A DNA stretch of 12,949 nt from JABFRJ01 sp031365465 (GTDB lineage: Bacteria > Pseudomonadota > Alphaproteobacteria > Rhizobiales > Hyphomicrobiaceae). Both the position numbers and the translations under genes were made by a program. Below are positions 1-6,661 of this stretch, one piece after another. Every line of letters starts with the position of its first letter. Position 1 is the first letter of the stretch. The stretch lies in contig JANLYD010000383.1 of the NCBI GenBank assembly GCA_031365465.1, forward strand, positions 1 through 12,949. Direction: 5' to 3'. A model generated the notes under the pieces. It did no database searches. It was not told where the DNA came from and saw only the letters and a program-made list of their open reading frames with translations.

Positions 1-303
1 GCCACCAGTTGGCAAAGTTTCAGGCACATTGCCCTGCCGTTGGCGCGTCCGGGCATTGTGGTGGGCGGCATCCTGGCGTTCATATTCTCGTGGAACAATT
101 TCATCTTTTCCGTGGTGCTGGGCGGGAAAAACACCCGCACGCTACCGTCGGCGGTTTACAATATGCTGACGTTCGAACAACTTTCGTGGGGTCCGCTGGC
201 GGCGGCTGCGCTGCTGGTGACATTGCCGGTGCTGTTGGTGACGGTGATCGCACAACGCGAGATCGTCGCGGGGCTGTCGGCGGGCGGACTGAAGGACGGC
301 TGA
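1..303 (+). CDS. Sugar ABC transporter permease, MalG type (3' end only)
   Basis: This is the last 100 residues of an inner-membrane permease of the binding-protein-dependent ABC family; the gene begins before the window. The first residues read ATSWQSFRHIALPLARPGI, which fits the cytoplasmic EAA loop that contacts the ATPase (consensus EAA-x3-G-x9-I-x-LP). A hydrophobic helix follows at about residues 19-37, including IFSWNNFIFS, and the last helix is at about 61-81. The ending QREIVAGLSAGGLKDG is typical of MalG/UgpE-type carbohydrate permeases. The substrate cannot be read from this fragment. The lyase gene 64 nt downstream on the same strand suggests a sugar acid or amino-sugar acid, which is inference. 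A uptake operon is likely, with the binding protein, partner permease and ATPase upstream of the window. Confidence 0.9.
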   Translation, partial: ATSWQSFRHIALPLARPGIVVGGILAFIFSWNNFIFSVVLGGKNTRTLPSAVYNMLTFEQLSWGPLAAAALLVTLPVLLVTVIAQREIVAGLSAGGLKDG

Positions 304-367
304 TTGTAAGTGGCTTAATTTCAGGCGATCGAGTTTAGCGGCATACGAGCTGCAAAGAGGCCTACGC

Positions 368-1246
368 ATGAGCAAACCACGCTTCGGGCTGAGCTGTGCG
401 ATCTCGACGCCGTTCGATGAAAACGGCGCCATCGACATGCCGCGTTTAATTGCTCACGCCAAGCGCTGCCGCGCGGACGGATCGGACAGCGTAACGCTGT
501 TCGGCACGACGGGCGAAGGCTTCTCGGTCAGCCTCGAGGAGCGCGTGCGGGCCATCGGTGCGTTCAAATCGGCGGGATTCGACATGGGGCGCGAAGTGGG
601 CGTCGGCATCATGGCATCGTCGGTGGGGGACGCGGCGCAGCAATGCCGGCAAGCGCTCAAAGCGGGGTGCCGGCATCTGCTGGTGGCACCACCGTTCTAT
701 GCCAAGGGGCTCAGCGACGACGGCATCTTCGCGTGGCACGCAGACCTGTTCGCAAGTCTGGGCGACGCGGCGCGCGACATGATTCTCTATCACCTGCCGA
801 GCGTAACGGCGGTGCCGCTGTCGCTGGACGTCATCGGGCGGCTGAAAATCGCGTTTCCCAAAGTGATCAAGGGCGTGAAGGATTCGGGCGGCAACTTGAG
901 CCATTCCGAAGCGCTGGTGGCCAAGCACGGCGAGTTGGCGATCCTGATCGGCGACGAACGGCATCTGGCGACAATCGTGCGCAAAGGTGGCCAAGGCGCG
1001 ATCTGCGGCATGGCCAATCTCGAAGCCAAGCGCATGCGTGCGCTGGCCTACGACGGTCGCGACGACGACAAGATCAACGCGCTGGTGGATGTCATCGTGA
1101 ATTATCCAGTGCTGGCGGCCATCAAGACGATGATCGCGCATCGTACCAAGGATCGCGCGTGGCTGCGCATGCGCGCGCCGCTGGACAAGTTGGACGACGC
1201 ACGCGCGGTCCGGTTGGCGCAGAAGTGCGATGCGGCGTTGGGGTGA
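368..1246 (+). CDS. DapA-family class I aldolase/lyase (not a canonical DHDPS)
   Basis: A 292-residue protein of the dihydrodipicolinate synthase/N-acetylneuraminate lyase family, a TIM barrel acting through a lysine Schiff base on pyruvate or a 2-keto acid. The substrate loop GTTGEG is at 46-51. Tyr111 (PPFY) and Tyr141 (YHLPS) complete the expected Thr47-Tyr-Tyr proton relay, and the Schiff-base lysine is Lys171 in GVKDSGG. The length is normal for the family. The position matching Arg138 of E. coli DapA, which grips the aspartate-semialdehyde carboxylate, is Val146. A true lysine-pathway DapA is therefore unlikely, and a 2-keto-3-deoxy-sugar-acid aldolase/dehydratase or related lyase fits better. 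Its place behind a sugar ABC permease supports catabolism. The ATG follows AAGAGG at 355-360 with 7 nt spacing. Family call is sure; substrate is unknown. Confidence 0.9.
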   Translation: MSKPRFGLSCAISTPFDENGAIDMPRLIAHAKRCRADGSDSVTLFGTTGEGFSVSLEERVRAIGAFKSAGFDMGREVGVGIMASSVGDAAQQCRQALKAGCRHLLVAPPFYAKGLSDDGIFAWHADLFASLGDAARDMILYHLPSVTAVPLSLDVIGRLKIAFPKVIKGVKDSGGNLSHSEALVAKHGELAILIGDERHLATIVRKGGQGAICGMANLEAKRMRALAYDGRDDDKINALVDVIVNYPVLAAIKTMIAHRTKDRAWLRMRAPLDKLDDARAVRLAQKCDAALG

Positions 1247-1327
1247 AGTGTGTTTGGTAGTTGGTAGATCGTGGGTATTACAATCCGCTTGAACGACCAA
1301 CCAACACAAACTTAAAACTACAGTCGC
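1247..1327. terminator. Convergent gap with imperfect stem-loop
   Basis: This gap lies between the 3' ends of the lyase and the response regulator and is more AT-rich than its surroundings. GTTGGT (about 1260-1265) can pair with ACCAAC in the run ACCAACCAACAC about 30 nt downstream, with further broken pairing outside. No U-tract follows the stem. It could be a weak bidirectional terminator, but the large loop makes this uncertain. Confidence 0.25.
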
Positions 1328-2047
1328 TCACTCTAACTCTCCAGCCGCTGGCGCTGCGATGGTGGTTCCCGCCCACGCGCCGAGGCCGCATTTGTTGATG
1401 GCGATGACGGCTTGTGTGCGGCTGTCGACGCCGAGCTTCTGCAGAATTGCCGACACGTGCGCCTTGATCGTCGCCTCGGAGACCCCGAGTTTGAAAGCGA
1501 TCTGTTTATTGAGCAGTCCTTCGCCGAGCATGCCGAGCACGCGCAACTGCTGCGGCGTCAGCGTGGAGAGCCGCGCAAGTACCTGGCGCACCGCTTCGTC
1601 GCCAGTGCCGCCGGGAAGATCTTCCGGTACTGATACATTGCCTGCAAGCACCGTGGCGATCGCCTGGCGGATCTTCTCGACCGGCTGCGACTTGGCGACG
1701 AAGCCGGACGCACCGCAATCAAGACAGCGGCGTATCGTCAAGGCATCGTCGGTGGCCGACACGATGATGACCGGCAAGGCAGGATATTCCGCTTTGAGCG
1801 ACATCAAGCCAGCCAATCCTTGAACGCCAGGCATCGCCAGATCGAGGCAGACGGCATCCGGTTCGGTGCCATGCGCAAGCAGTGGCACCAGCGCTTCGTA
1901 GGAGCCGGCTTCCTCGATGCGCGCGCCTTTGAAGGCGACGGTGAGAACCTGCGCCAAGGCACCGCGAAACAGCGGATGATCATCTACGATGATGAACCGC
2001 AGAGCCTGTGCGGCGGACCCTGCCTGCGCTGCCATCGATTGTGCCAT
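1328..2047 (-). CDS. NarL/LuxR-type response regulator, ErdR/CrbR-like
   Basis: A 239-residue cytoplasmic transcription regulator. The N-terminal receiver domain (about residues 16-135) has the acidic pair Asp22-Asp23 (VDDHPLFR), phospho-acceptor Asp69 (LDLAMPG), Ser97 (VSA) and Lys119 (AKS). After a linker, a LuxR-type helix-turn-helix (about 161-218) contains LTPQQLRVLGMLGEGLLNKQ and GVSEATIKAHV. This wording closely resembles ErdR (Pseudomonas) and CrbR (Vibrio), which control acetate use with the SSS-linked kinases MxtR/CrbS; that match is from memory of the family. No kinase lies in the window. ATG at 2047 is preferred, with GGGAGG at 2061-2066 on this strand, although the 13-nt spacing is long. 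A GTG at 2068 would overlap that ribosome site. It is divergent from the DUF4212/SSS pair, which it probably regulates. Confidence 0.9.
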   Translation of the reverse strand: MAQSMAAQAGSAAQALRFIIVDDHPLFRGALAQVLTVAFKGARIEEAGSYEALVPLLAHGTEPDAVCLDLAMPGVQGLAGLMSLKAEYPALPVIIVSATDDALTIRRCLDCGASGFVAKSQPVEKIRQAIATVLAGNVSVPEDLPGGTGDEAVRQVLARLSTLTPQQLRVLGMLGEGLLNKQIAFKLGVSEATIKAHVSAILQKLGVDSRTQAVIAINKCGLGAWAGTTIAAPAAGELE

Positions 2048-2360
2048 GTTCTGCTTGCCGCCTCCCACATTCGTCAGACTTTTGTTTTACAGCGATTTTT
2101 ACCGGCGATAGTGCTTTTTCTCATGTGCACTGAGCTTTTATGTTTACAAAGCTAACTGTGTTTGCTGGGCCGTTCCGGTTTGGTGTGATCGCGGAACGAC
2201 CGCTTGCAGGCGGCGCTCCCAGAGAAGTTAGCCGCAATTTCGACCTTTGCCTATGATCGGTCGGCGTGGTGGGTGATCGATGACTTGCACAGCATGGCTG
2301 GCGGCGTGCCGCGCGCACGTGCGGGCGTATTGGTGGCAACAAACCAAAGGCGGAGGATGG
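2048..2360. promoter_or_regulatory. Divergent intergenic control region
   Basis: About 310 nt separate the response regulator from the small membrane subunit, and I see no convincing gene here. The left half (about 2075-2160) is AT-rich, as expected for promoters firing both ways, but no -35/-10 pair is clear enough to name. Two inverted repeats stand out: AGCTTT (2133-2138) with AAAGCT (2148-2153), and CGTTCCG (2171-2177) with CGGAACG (2192-2198). The downstream gene could in principle start as early as 2280, but the family-like sequence and the ribosome site favour 2361. Confidence 0.55.
2171..2198. promoter_or_regulatory. Inverted repeat CGTTCCG-N14-CGGAACG, candidate operator
   Basis: A perfect 7-bp inverted repeat whose half-site centres are 21 bp apart, which is two turns of B-DNA. 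This is the geometry expected for a dimeric regulator binding one face of the helix. It sits between the divergent response-regulator and DUF4212/SSS genes. Assigning it to the neighbouring LuxR-type regulator is inference. Confidence 0.35.
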
Positions 2361-2621
2361 ATGTTCGACTGGTCAGAGCGCAAACGCTATTGGCGCGATA
2401 CCAAGTGGCAGATGCTGGCGACCTTGGCACCCTTTCTGATAGCCATTCTGGCACTGCCGCTATACGCCGAAGCGCTCAATGCACGCCCGGTTCTTGGAAT
2501 GCCGCTGGGGTATTTCGTCGTGTGCCACGGACTGTTGGTGATCGCCGCGATCGTGATGGCGAGTTTCGTCAATCGGCAGGATGCGATCGACCATTGGCAT
2601 GGCGCGAATGAAGATCCGTAA
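2361..2621 (+). CDS. DUF4212-like small subunit of an SSS symporter
   Basis: An 86-residue integral membrane protein with two hydrophobic helices, at about residues 18-37 and 50-69. Charged RKRYW lies before the first helix and NRQD after the second. The pattern YW...(helix)...LN...GMPLGYFV...(helix)...NRQD matches DUF4212 (sodium:solute symporter small subunit), where GFPLGFW and MNRLD are usual. DUF4212 genes typically sit directly before an SSS transporter of the VC_2705 type, as here, with a 47-nt gap. The start is chosen at ATG 2361, with GGAGG at 2352-2356 and 4-nt spacing; the longer reading from 2280 adds a Cys/Trp-rich stretch unlike the family. The canonical QGS-type residues of helix 2 are replaced by CHGLL, so the match is divergent. 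Role: presumed partner or stabiliser of the permease. Confidence 0.75.
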   Translation: MFDWSERKRYWRDTKWQMLATLAPFLIAILALPLYAEALNARPVLGMPLGYFVVCHGLLVIAAIVMASFVNRQDAIDHWHGANEDP

Positions 2622-2668
2622 GCGCCTATTGTCATTGTCTCCGGATCAATTGCCGGGAATCACCTGCA

Positions 2669-4504
2669 ATGAGTAGTGCACATTCGCTCATGACCACTCG
2701 GCGTCGAACCGGGACCTACATCGCGATTTTCGCGAGTAGTTACGTCTGTTTTTTTCTCGGCGCGCTGCTTGCCGAGCAACTCGGCGTGTCCAGATCTATG
2801 CTGTCGAAGCTTTTGTTTGCAGCGCCGCTCGGACTCTATCTGATCGTGGCGCTGATCATGCAGGCCGACGACGGGCGGGATTTTTACACCGCAGGCCGAC
2901 GCATATCGCCGTACTATTCCGGCCTCGCGCTGGCCATGAGCGCGATCGGCGGCATCGGCGTGATCTGCTTGACGGGCGCGCTGTTTCGAATTGGCATCGA
3001 TGCGCTGGTATTGCCGATCGGCTATATCACGGGGTTGGTTTTCGTCGGCGTGTTGCTGTTTCCGTTTCTGCGCAAATGCGGCGCTTATACGGTGCCTAGT
3101 TTTCTCGGGCTGCGGCTCGACAGCCGGATCGTACGCATGGTTGCGGCACTGATCATGGTGGTGCCGACGCTGTTGCTGCTGGCGGCGGAACTGCGCGTCG
3201 GAGCGATGGTGGCGACGTGGATGACGGGGCAGTCCGAATGGCTGATGGTCATTGCAGTCTCTGGGGTTGCGACCTCTGCGGTGGTGTTCGGCGGGATGCG
3301 CGGCGCGACGTGGACCTCAGTTGTGCAAGCCATTGCCGCGCTGCTCGCCATGATCGTGCCGGCGACCATCGTCTCGCTGTTGATCTCCAACCTGCCATTT
3401 CCGCAAATGATGCACGGCAATTTGTTGCGCGCCTTCAATCGGGCCGAGATGGCGCAAGCGTTTGCGCCGCTGCGTGCGGGCGTGCTGTCGTTTCAGATGC
3501 CCGGAAGTGCACTCGAGGCGTTCACGGGGCCATATCTGCAATCCTTCGGCCATGTCAGCGCATTCACGCTGCCCTTTGCGGTTCTGATCATCGCCACAGG
3601 AATTGCCGGGATGCCCGCGGTTCTCAATCGCGCGGGAACCGCTGCCTCGGTTTACGGGGCACGGACAACGATGGGATGGGCGGTTCTCAACGCCGCTTTC
3701 ATCTTGATGACGCTGGCTTCAGTGGCCGGATTCATGCGCGGCTACATCACCGAACAGATCGTCAATGCGCCAGGTGATCGTCTGCCGCTGTGGTTCCAGA
3801 CATTGCAGCAATTGGGCTTTGCCGCTGTCGGCAAGACGCGCGAGGCCGTCGCCTTGAGCGGGATTCAAATGCGGCGCGACGTGGCGTTTCTGGCTTTGCC
3901 GATGGCTGCGGGCTTGCCGTCGCCGCTGGTTGCGCTGGCAGCGTCGGGCGCGTTGGCCGCATGTCTCGCAGGTGCGTCGGCGCACATTCTGGCGTTGGGT
4001 GGAATGATATCGGAAGACTTGTTTCACGGCGGCCGTCGCGAGGCACCGGACGATCGCCTGCGACTTTGGTCGGCGCGCGTTGCAGTCGGCGTGGCGGGCG
4101 GCATGGGAGTGACGGTTGCGTGGATGGTATCGGATCCGCTGGCGGTCGCGTTGGCGGCATTTGCGATCTCGGCCAGCACCATCTTTCCAGTGCTGGTGCT
4201 GTCCATTTTGTGGCGGAAGGTGTCGCGAACCGGTGCTGTAGCGGGCATGTTGACGGGCGGCGTCGTAACGGTCGGCCTCATGGTGATGTCGCTCACTGGC
4301 GTCATCGGCGGTGCGCCGCTGCTTGCCGCAGCGATTGGTGGTCCGGCAAATGTTCTCGTGATCGTGCTGTTGTCGCAGGCGGCCCCCTTGACCAGTCGCC
4401 GCTCGTTGGAGGTCGTGCGCGATATCCGCGTTCCCGGCGGCGAGGCGATTTACGATCGGGAAATGCGACTGCTGCGACGCAAGCGCGCGACACCGGGCTT
4501 GTGA
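2669..4504 (+). CDS. Divergent sodium:solute symporter family permease (VC_2705-like)
   Basis: A 611-residue inner-membrane protein with about 13 hydrophobic helices. Family landmarks are DFYTAGRRISP (71-81), VVFGGMRGATW (205-215), GARTTMGWAV (330-339), the ASGALAACLAGASA stretch (425-438), FPVLVLSILWRK (506-517) and a charged tail with IYDREMRLLRRK (594-605). With a DUF4212-type partner upstream this points to the acetate/monocarboxylate (ActP/VC_2705) branch of SSS. Several signatures are altered. The usual ADWMSAASF near residue 89 is AMSAIGGIG, the PH of the helix-7 motif is Pro316-Ala317, and the Ser-Thr pair of the Na2 site (ALSTA) is Ala434-Gly435. It may use another ion, or act as a sensor. 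Neither ATG at 2669 nor 2690 has a clear ribosome site, so translation may depend on the upstream gene. Substrate is inferred only. Confidence 0.85.
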   Translation: MSSAHSLMTTRRRTGTYIAIFASSYVCFFLGALLAEQLGVSRSMLSKLLFAAPLGLYLIVALIMQADDGRDFYTAGRRISPYYSGLALAMSAIGGIGVICLTGALFRIGIDALVLPIGYITGLVFVGVLLFPFLRKCGAYTVPSFLGLRLDSRIVRMVAALIMVVPTLLLLAAELRVGAMVATWMTGQSEWLMVIAVSGVATSAVVFGGMRGATWTSVVQAIAALLAMIVPATIVSLLISNLPFPQMMHGNLLRAFNRAEMAQAFAPLRAGVLSFQMPGSALEAFTGPYLQSFGHVSAFTLPFAVLIIATGIAGMPAVLNRAGTAASVYGARTTMGWAVLNAAFILMTLASVAGFMRGYITEQIVNAPGDRLPLWFQTLQQLGFAAVGKTREAVALSGIQMRRDVAFLALPMAAGLPSPLVALAASGALAACLAGASAHILALGGMISEDLFHGGRREAPDDRLRLWSARVAVGVAGGMGVTVAWMVSDPLAVALAAFAISASTIFPVLVLSILWRKVSRTGAVAGMLTGGVVTVGLMVMSLTGVIGGAPLLAAAIGGPANVLVIVLLSQAAPLTSRRSLEVVRDIRVPGGEAIYDREMRLLRRKRATPGL

Positions 4505-4725
4505 AACGCACAGGGGTCGCCGCGGTTTTAGCTGAAATGGCGAGTGACCCTTTGCTGTGCTCGGTCGATCTTCCTGACGGAAAAGTCGCATACGCTTTTC
4601 CTGGAAGGTGCCGGAGATTTCGTGCGTAGTGAGGGCGGCGCCGCTGACACTTGCGCTGCGCCCGCATCGACCGCTAACGATAGAATTCGAACGCCGCTAG
4701 TTGTAAGTCGCCAGCGAGGAACGGC
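4505..4725. other. Intergenic region with nested hairpin
   Basis: About 220 nt between the SSS gene and proline iminopeptidase. No believable gene is present. The notable structure is the hairpin at 4568-4609, described separately. A short AT-rich patch near 4679-4690 (gatagaattcga) could belong to a promoter for the peptidase, but no matching -35 element at standard spacing is visible. Confidence 0.4.
4568..4609 (+). terminator. Two-tier hairpin after the SSS gene
   Basis: The inner stem is GGAAAAG (4579-4585) paired with CTTTTCC (4595-4601) around a 9-nt loop. The outer stem is ATCTTCC (4568-4574) with GGAAGGT (4603-4609), including one G-U pair. An asymmetric 4/1-nt internal loop separates them. 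It lies 64 nt after the SSS stop codon. There is no U-run after it, so an intrinsic terminator is doubtful; a 3' mRNA-stabilising structure or a leader element of the peptidase gene is equally possible. Confidence 0.4.
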
Positions 4726-5694
4726 ATGGCCGGACGCGAAGTGTTGGGTTTGTATCCGCCGATCGAACCGTTCCGATCCGGCCGCTTGGCTGTTCCGGGT
4801 GGCCACGAAATCTATTACGAACAATCCGGCAATCCCAAAGGGCGTCCGGTGATCGTCATACATGGCGGTCCCGGCGGCGGCTCCAATGCGACGATGCGGC
4901 GGTTTCACGATCCCTCGCGCTATCACATCATCCTGTTCGACCAACGCGGCTGTGGACGCTCGATCCCGCATGCAAGCCTCGAGAACAACACCACCTGGCA
5001 TCTCGTCGCCGACATGGAACGGCTGCGCACCCACATCGGCATCGAGCGGTGGCAACTGTTCGGTGGCTCCTGGGGTTCGACCTTGGCCATCGCGTACGCC
5101 GAGACGCATCCGGAGCGCGTTACCGACATGGTGCTGCGCGGCATCTTCCTACTGCGGCCAGCCGAGATCCGCTGGTTCTATCAAGACGGCGCCAACTGGA
5201 TTTTTCCTGATGCATTTGCTCAGTTCGAAAGCCTGATCCCGCCCGCTGAACGCGGCGACATGATCGCTGCGTATCATCGCCGATTGACCCACGACGACCG
5301 CAAAGTGCAGATCGAAGCCGCCCGCGCGTGGTCCGTATTCGAAGGCTCCACACTGTCGCTGATCCAGGATCCCGAACGGTTGAAGTTGTTCGCCGCCGAT
5401 ACCTACGCGATCGCCTTCGCGCGCATCGAGTGCCACTATTTCGTCAACGGCGGATTTCTCGATCAGCCAAACCAACTGCTCGCCAACGCCAGCAAGCTAC
5501 GCCGCATTCCCGGCATCATCGTGCACGGCCGCTACGACGTGGTGACGCCGCTCAAGAACGCGTTCGATCTGAAGGCCGTATGGCCGGATGCGGAACTGCG
5601 CATCGTGCCTGACGCTGGACACGCGATGACTGAACCCGGCATCACGCATGAACTCGTGTCCGCGACCCGGCGCTACAGCGCGCGCGCGGATTGA
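4726..5694 (+). CDS. pip: Proline iminopeptidase (alpha/beta hydrolase, S33)
   Basis: A 322-residue cytoplasmic serine peptidase that removes N-terminal proline from peptides. The oxyanion-hole motif HGGPGGG is at 46-52 and the nucleophile elbow GGSWGS at 113-118 gives Ser115. Asp271 (GRYDVVTP) and His299 (DAGHAMTEPG) complete the triad. The cap contains WSVFEG, with Glu206, and RIECHYF, with Glu235; these match the glutamates that bind the free N-terminus in bacterial proline iminopeptidases. FDQRGCGRS (71-79) is also characteristic. Length is normal. The ATG has GAGGA at 4716-4720 with 5-nt spacing. There is no signal peptide. It appears to be transcribed alone and converges on dapB with an 11-nt gap. 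Because all peptidase-specific residues are present, a general hydrolase role is less likely. Confidence 0.95.
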   Translation: MAGREVLGLYPPIEPFRSGRLAVPGGHEIYYEQSGNPKGRPVIVIHGGPGGGSNATMRRFHDPSRYHIILFDQRGCGRSIPHASLENNTTWHLVADMERLRTHIGIERWQLFGGSWGSTLAIAYAETHPERVTDMVLRGIFLLRPAEIRWFYQDGANWIFPDAFAQFESLIPPAERGDMIAAYHRRLTHDDRKVQIEAARAWSVFEGSTLSLIQDPERLKLFAADTYAIAFARIECHYFVNGGFLDQPNQLLANASKLRRIPGIIVHGRYDVVTPLKNAFDLKAVWPDAELRIVPDAGHAMTEPGITHELVSATRRYSARAD

Positions 5695-5707
5695 AACGGT
5701 TTCCGTT
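5695..5707. terminator. Small palindrome AACGG-TTT-CCGTT between convergent genes
   Basis: A perfect 5-bp stem with a 3-nt loop fills the gap between pip and dapB and overlaps the dapB stop codon. It reads the same on both strands, so it could act as a minimal bidirectional termination or 3'-end structure. It is short and lacks a U-run, so the assignment is weak. Confidence 0.25.
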
Positions 5708-6500
5708 ACATGCCCAACACGTCGAGCATCGAGTAGAGGCCGGGCGGTTTGCCTTTGCCCCATAGTGCCGCGCGCACTGCGCCGCGCGCAAACAACGAGC
5801 GATCGTCGGCCTTGTGGGTGATCTCGATCCGTTCGCCATCGGCGGCGAAGATGACGGTGTGATCGCCGACGACGGTGCCACCGCGCAACGCCGCAAAGCC
5901 GATCTCGCCAGCGGTTCGCGCGCCCGTGTGTCCGTCGCGCCCTCGGGCTGCAACGTCGCCTAGCTTGACGCCGCGCCCGGTCGCTGCCGCTTGACCGAGC
6001 ATCAGCGCGGTACCAGACGGCGCATCGACCTTCATCCGGTGATGCATCTCGACAATCTCGATATCGAAATCCGGAAGTGCTGCGGCAATCTTGCTCGTCA
6101 ACGCCGTCAACAGATTGACGCCGACGCTCATGTTGCCGGATTTGACGATCGTCGCGTGGCGCGCGGCGGCAGCCATTGCCGCGTCGTCGGCGGCACTCAT
6201 GCCGGTGGTGCCACATACGTGCACGATGCGCGCATTGGCGGCCAAGCCGGCAAATTCGACCGATGCTTCAGGAATGGTAAAATCCAGCACGGCGTCGACT
6301 TTAGCGAAGGTTTCCAGCGCCTGATCGGTGATGATCACGCCCAGCTTGCCAAGCCCCGACAGCAACCCAGCGTCTTGCCCGACGGCAATGGAGCCTTTGC
6401 GCTCGATGGCACCAGCGAGCGTCGCGCCGTCCATGGCATGGACCGCTTTGATCAGCTCACGTCCCATGCGTCCAGCCGCACCAACGACTGCAATCTTCAT
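5706..6500 (-). CDS. dapB: 4-hydroxy-tetrahydrodipicolinate reductase
   Basis: A 264-residue cytoplasmic enzyme that reduces 4-hydroxy-tetrahydrodipicolinate with NAD(P)H in the diaminopimelate/lysine pathway. The Rossmann motif VGAAGRMG is at 6-13, DFTIPE at about 73-78, CGTTGM at 96-101 and SGNMSVGVNLL at about 121-131. The active-site block EMHHRMKVDAPSGTA (about 151-165) holds His153-His154, Lys157 and the substrate-binding loop. The C-terminus GLYSMLDVLGM is typical. Start at 6500 is chosen because MKIAVVGAAGRMG begins there and AAAGGA lies upstream at good spacing; an earlier start at 6536 would add 12 unlikely residues. No lysine-pathway dapA is adjacent, since the DapA-fold protein at the left of the window looks catabolic. 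All key residues are intact. Confidence 0.97.
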   Translation of the reverse strand: MKIAVVGAAGRMGRELIKAVHAMDGATLAGAIERKGSIAVGQDAGLLSGLGKLGVIITDQALETFAKVDAVLDFTIPEASVEFAGLAANARIVHVCGTTGMSAADDAAMAAAARHATIVKSGNMSVGVNLLTALTSKIAAALPDFDIEIVEMHHRMKVDAPSGTALMLGQAAATGRGVKLGDVAARGRDGHTGARTAGEIGFAALRGGTVVGDHTVIFAADGERIEITHKADDRSLFARGAVRAALWGKGKPPGLYSMLDVLGM

Positions 6501-6529
6501 TTCGAAGTCCTTTGCTCGCGACTGAGCCG

Positions 6530-6661
6530 TCAGCAACGGCAGCAGCAGACCGGTTCCAGCGCTCTGTCACCAACCCTGACGATCGGTGCCAATCCGGTGC
6601 ACATCGTGCAGCGCACCTCGTCCAAGATGACGACCGTAAAGCCGTTGCGATCAATGCGCAA
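6530..6661 (-). CDS. Possible 43-residue Cys-rich small ORF
   Basis: An unrecognised ORF fills the 150-nt gap between the stress-protein gene and dapB on the same strand. Read from TTG at 6661, which overlaps the upstream stop codon, it gives 43 residues with CTMC and a CCCRC end. By my count about 33 of 43 third positions are G or C, as expected of real genes here. Against it are the rare start codon, no visible ribosome site and no recognised homologue; the frame stays open upstream as a shadow of the stress-protein gene. A Cys-containing small metal-binding or redox peptide is only speculation. Confidence 0.22.
   Translation of the reverse strand: MRIDRNGFTVVILDEVRCTMCTGLAPIVRVGDRALEPVCCCRC

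Noticed and set aside
446..1309. Long reverse-strand reading frame opposite the DapA-like gene
   Set aside because: It is antisense to a well-conserved enzyme, is rich in Arg/His/Gln with no family features, and has no ribosome site. It is a high-GC shadow frame.
2186..2279. Three TGATCG copies at 2186, 2254 and 2274, two of them 20 bp apart
   Set aside because: TGATCG is a common hexamer in this GC-rich sequence and the copies share little flanking sequence, so I do not call a repeat array.
2204..2611. Forward frame overlapping the DUF4212-like gene
   Set aside because: It overlaps the better-supported membrane-subunit frame and has shadow-type composition with no motifs.
3719..4591. Long reverse-strand frame inside the SSS gene
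   Set aside because: Basic, low-information sequence without motifs, fully antisense to the transporter.
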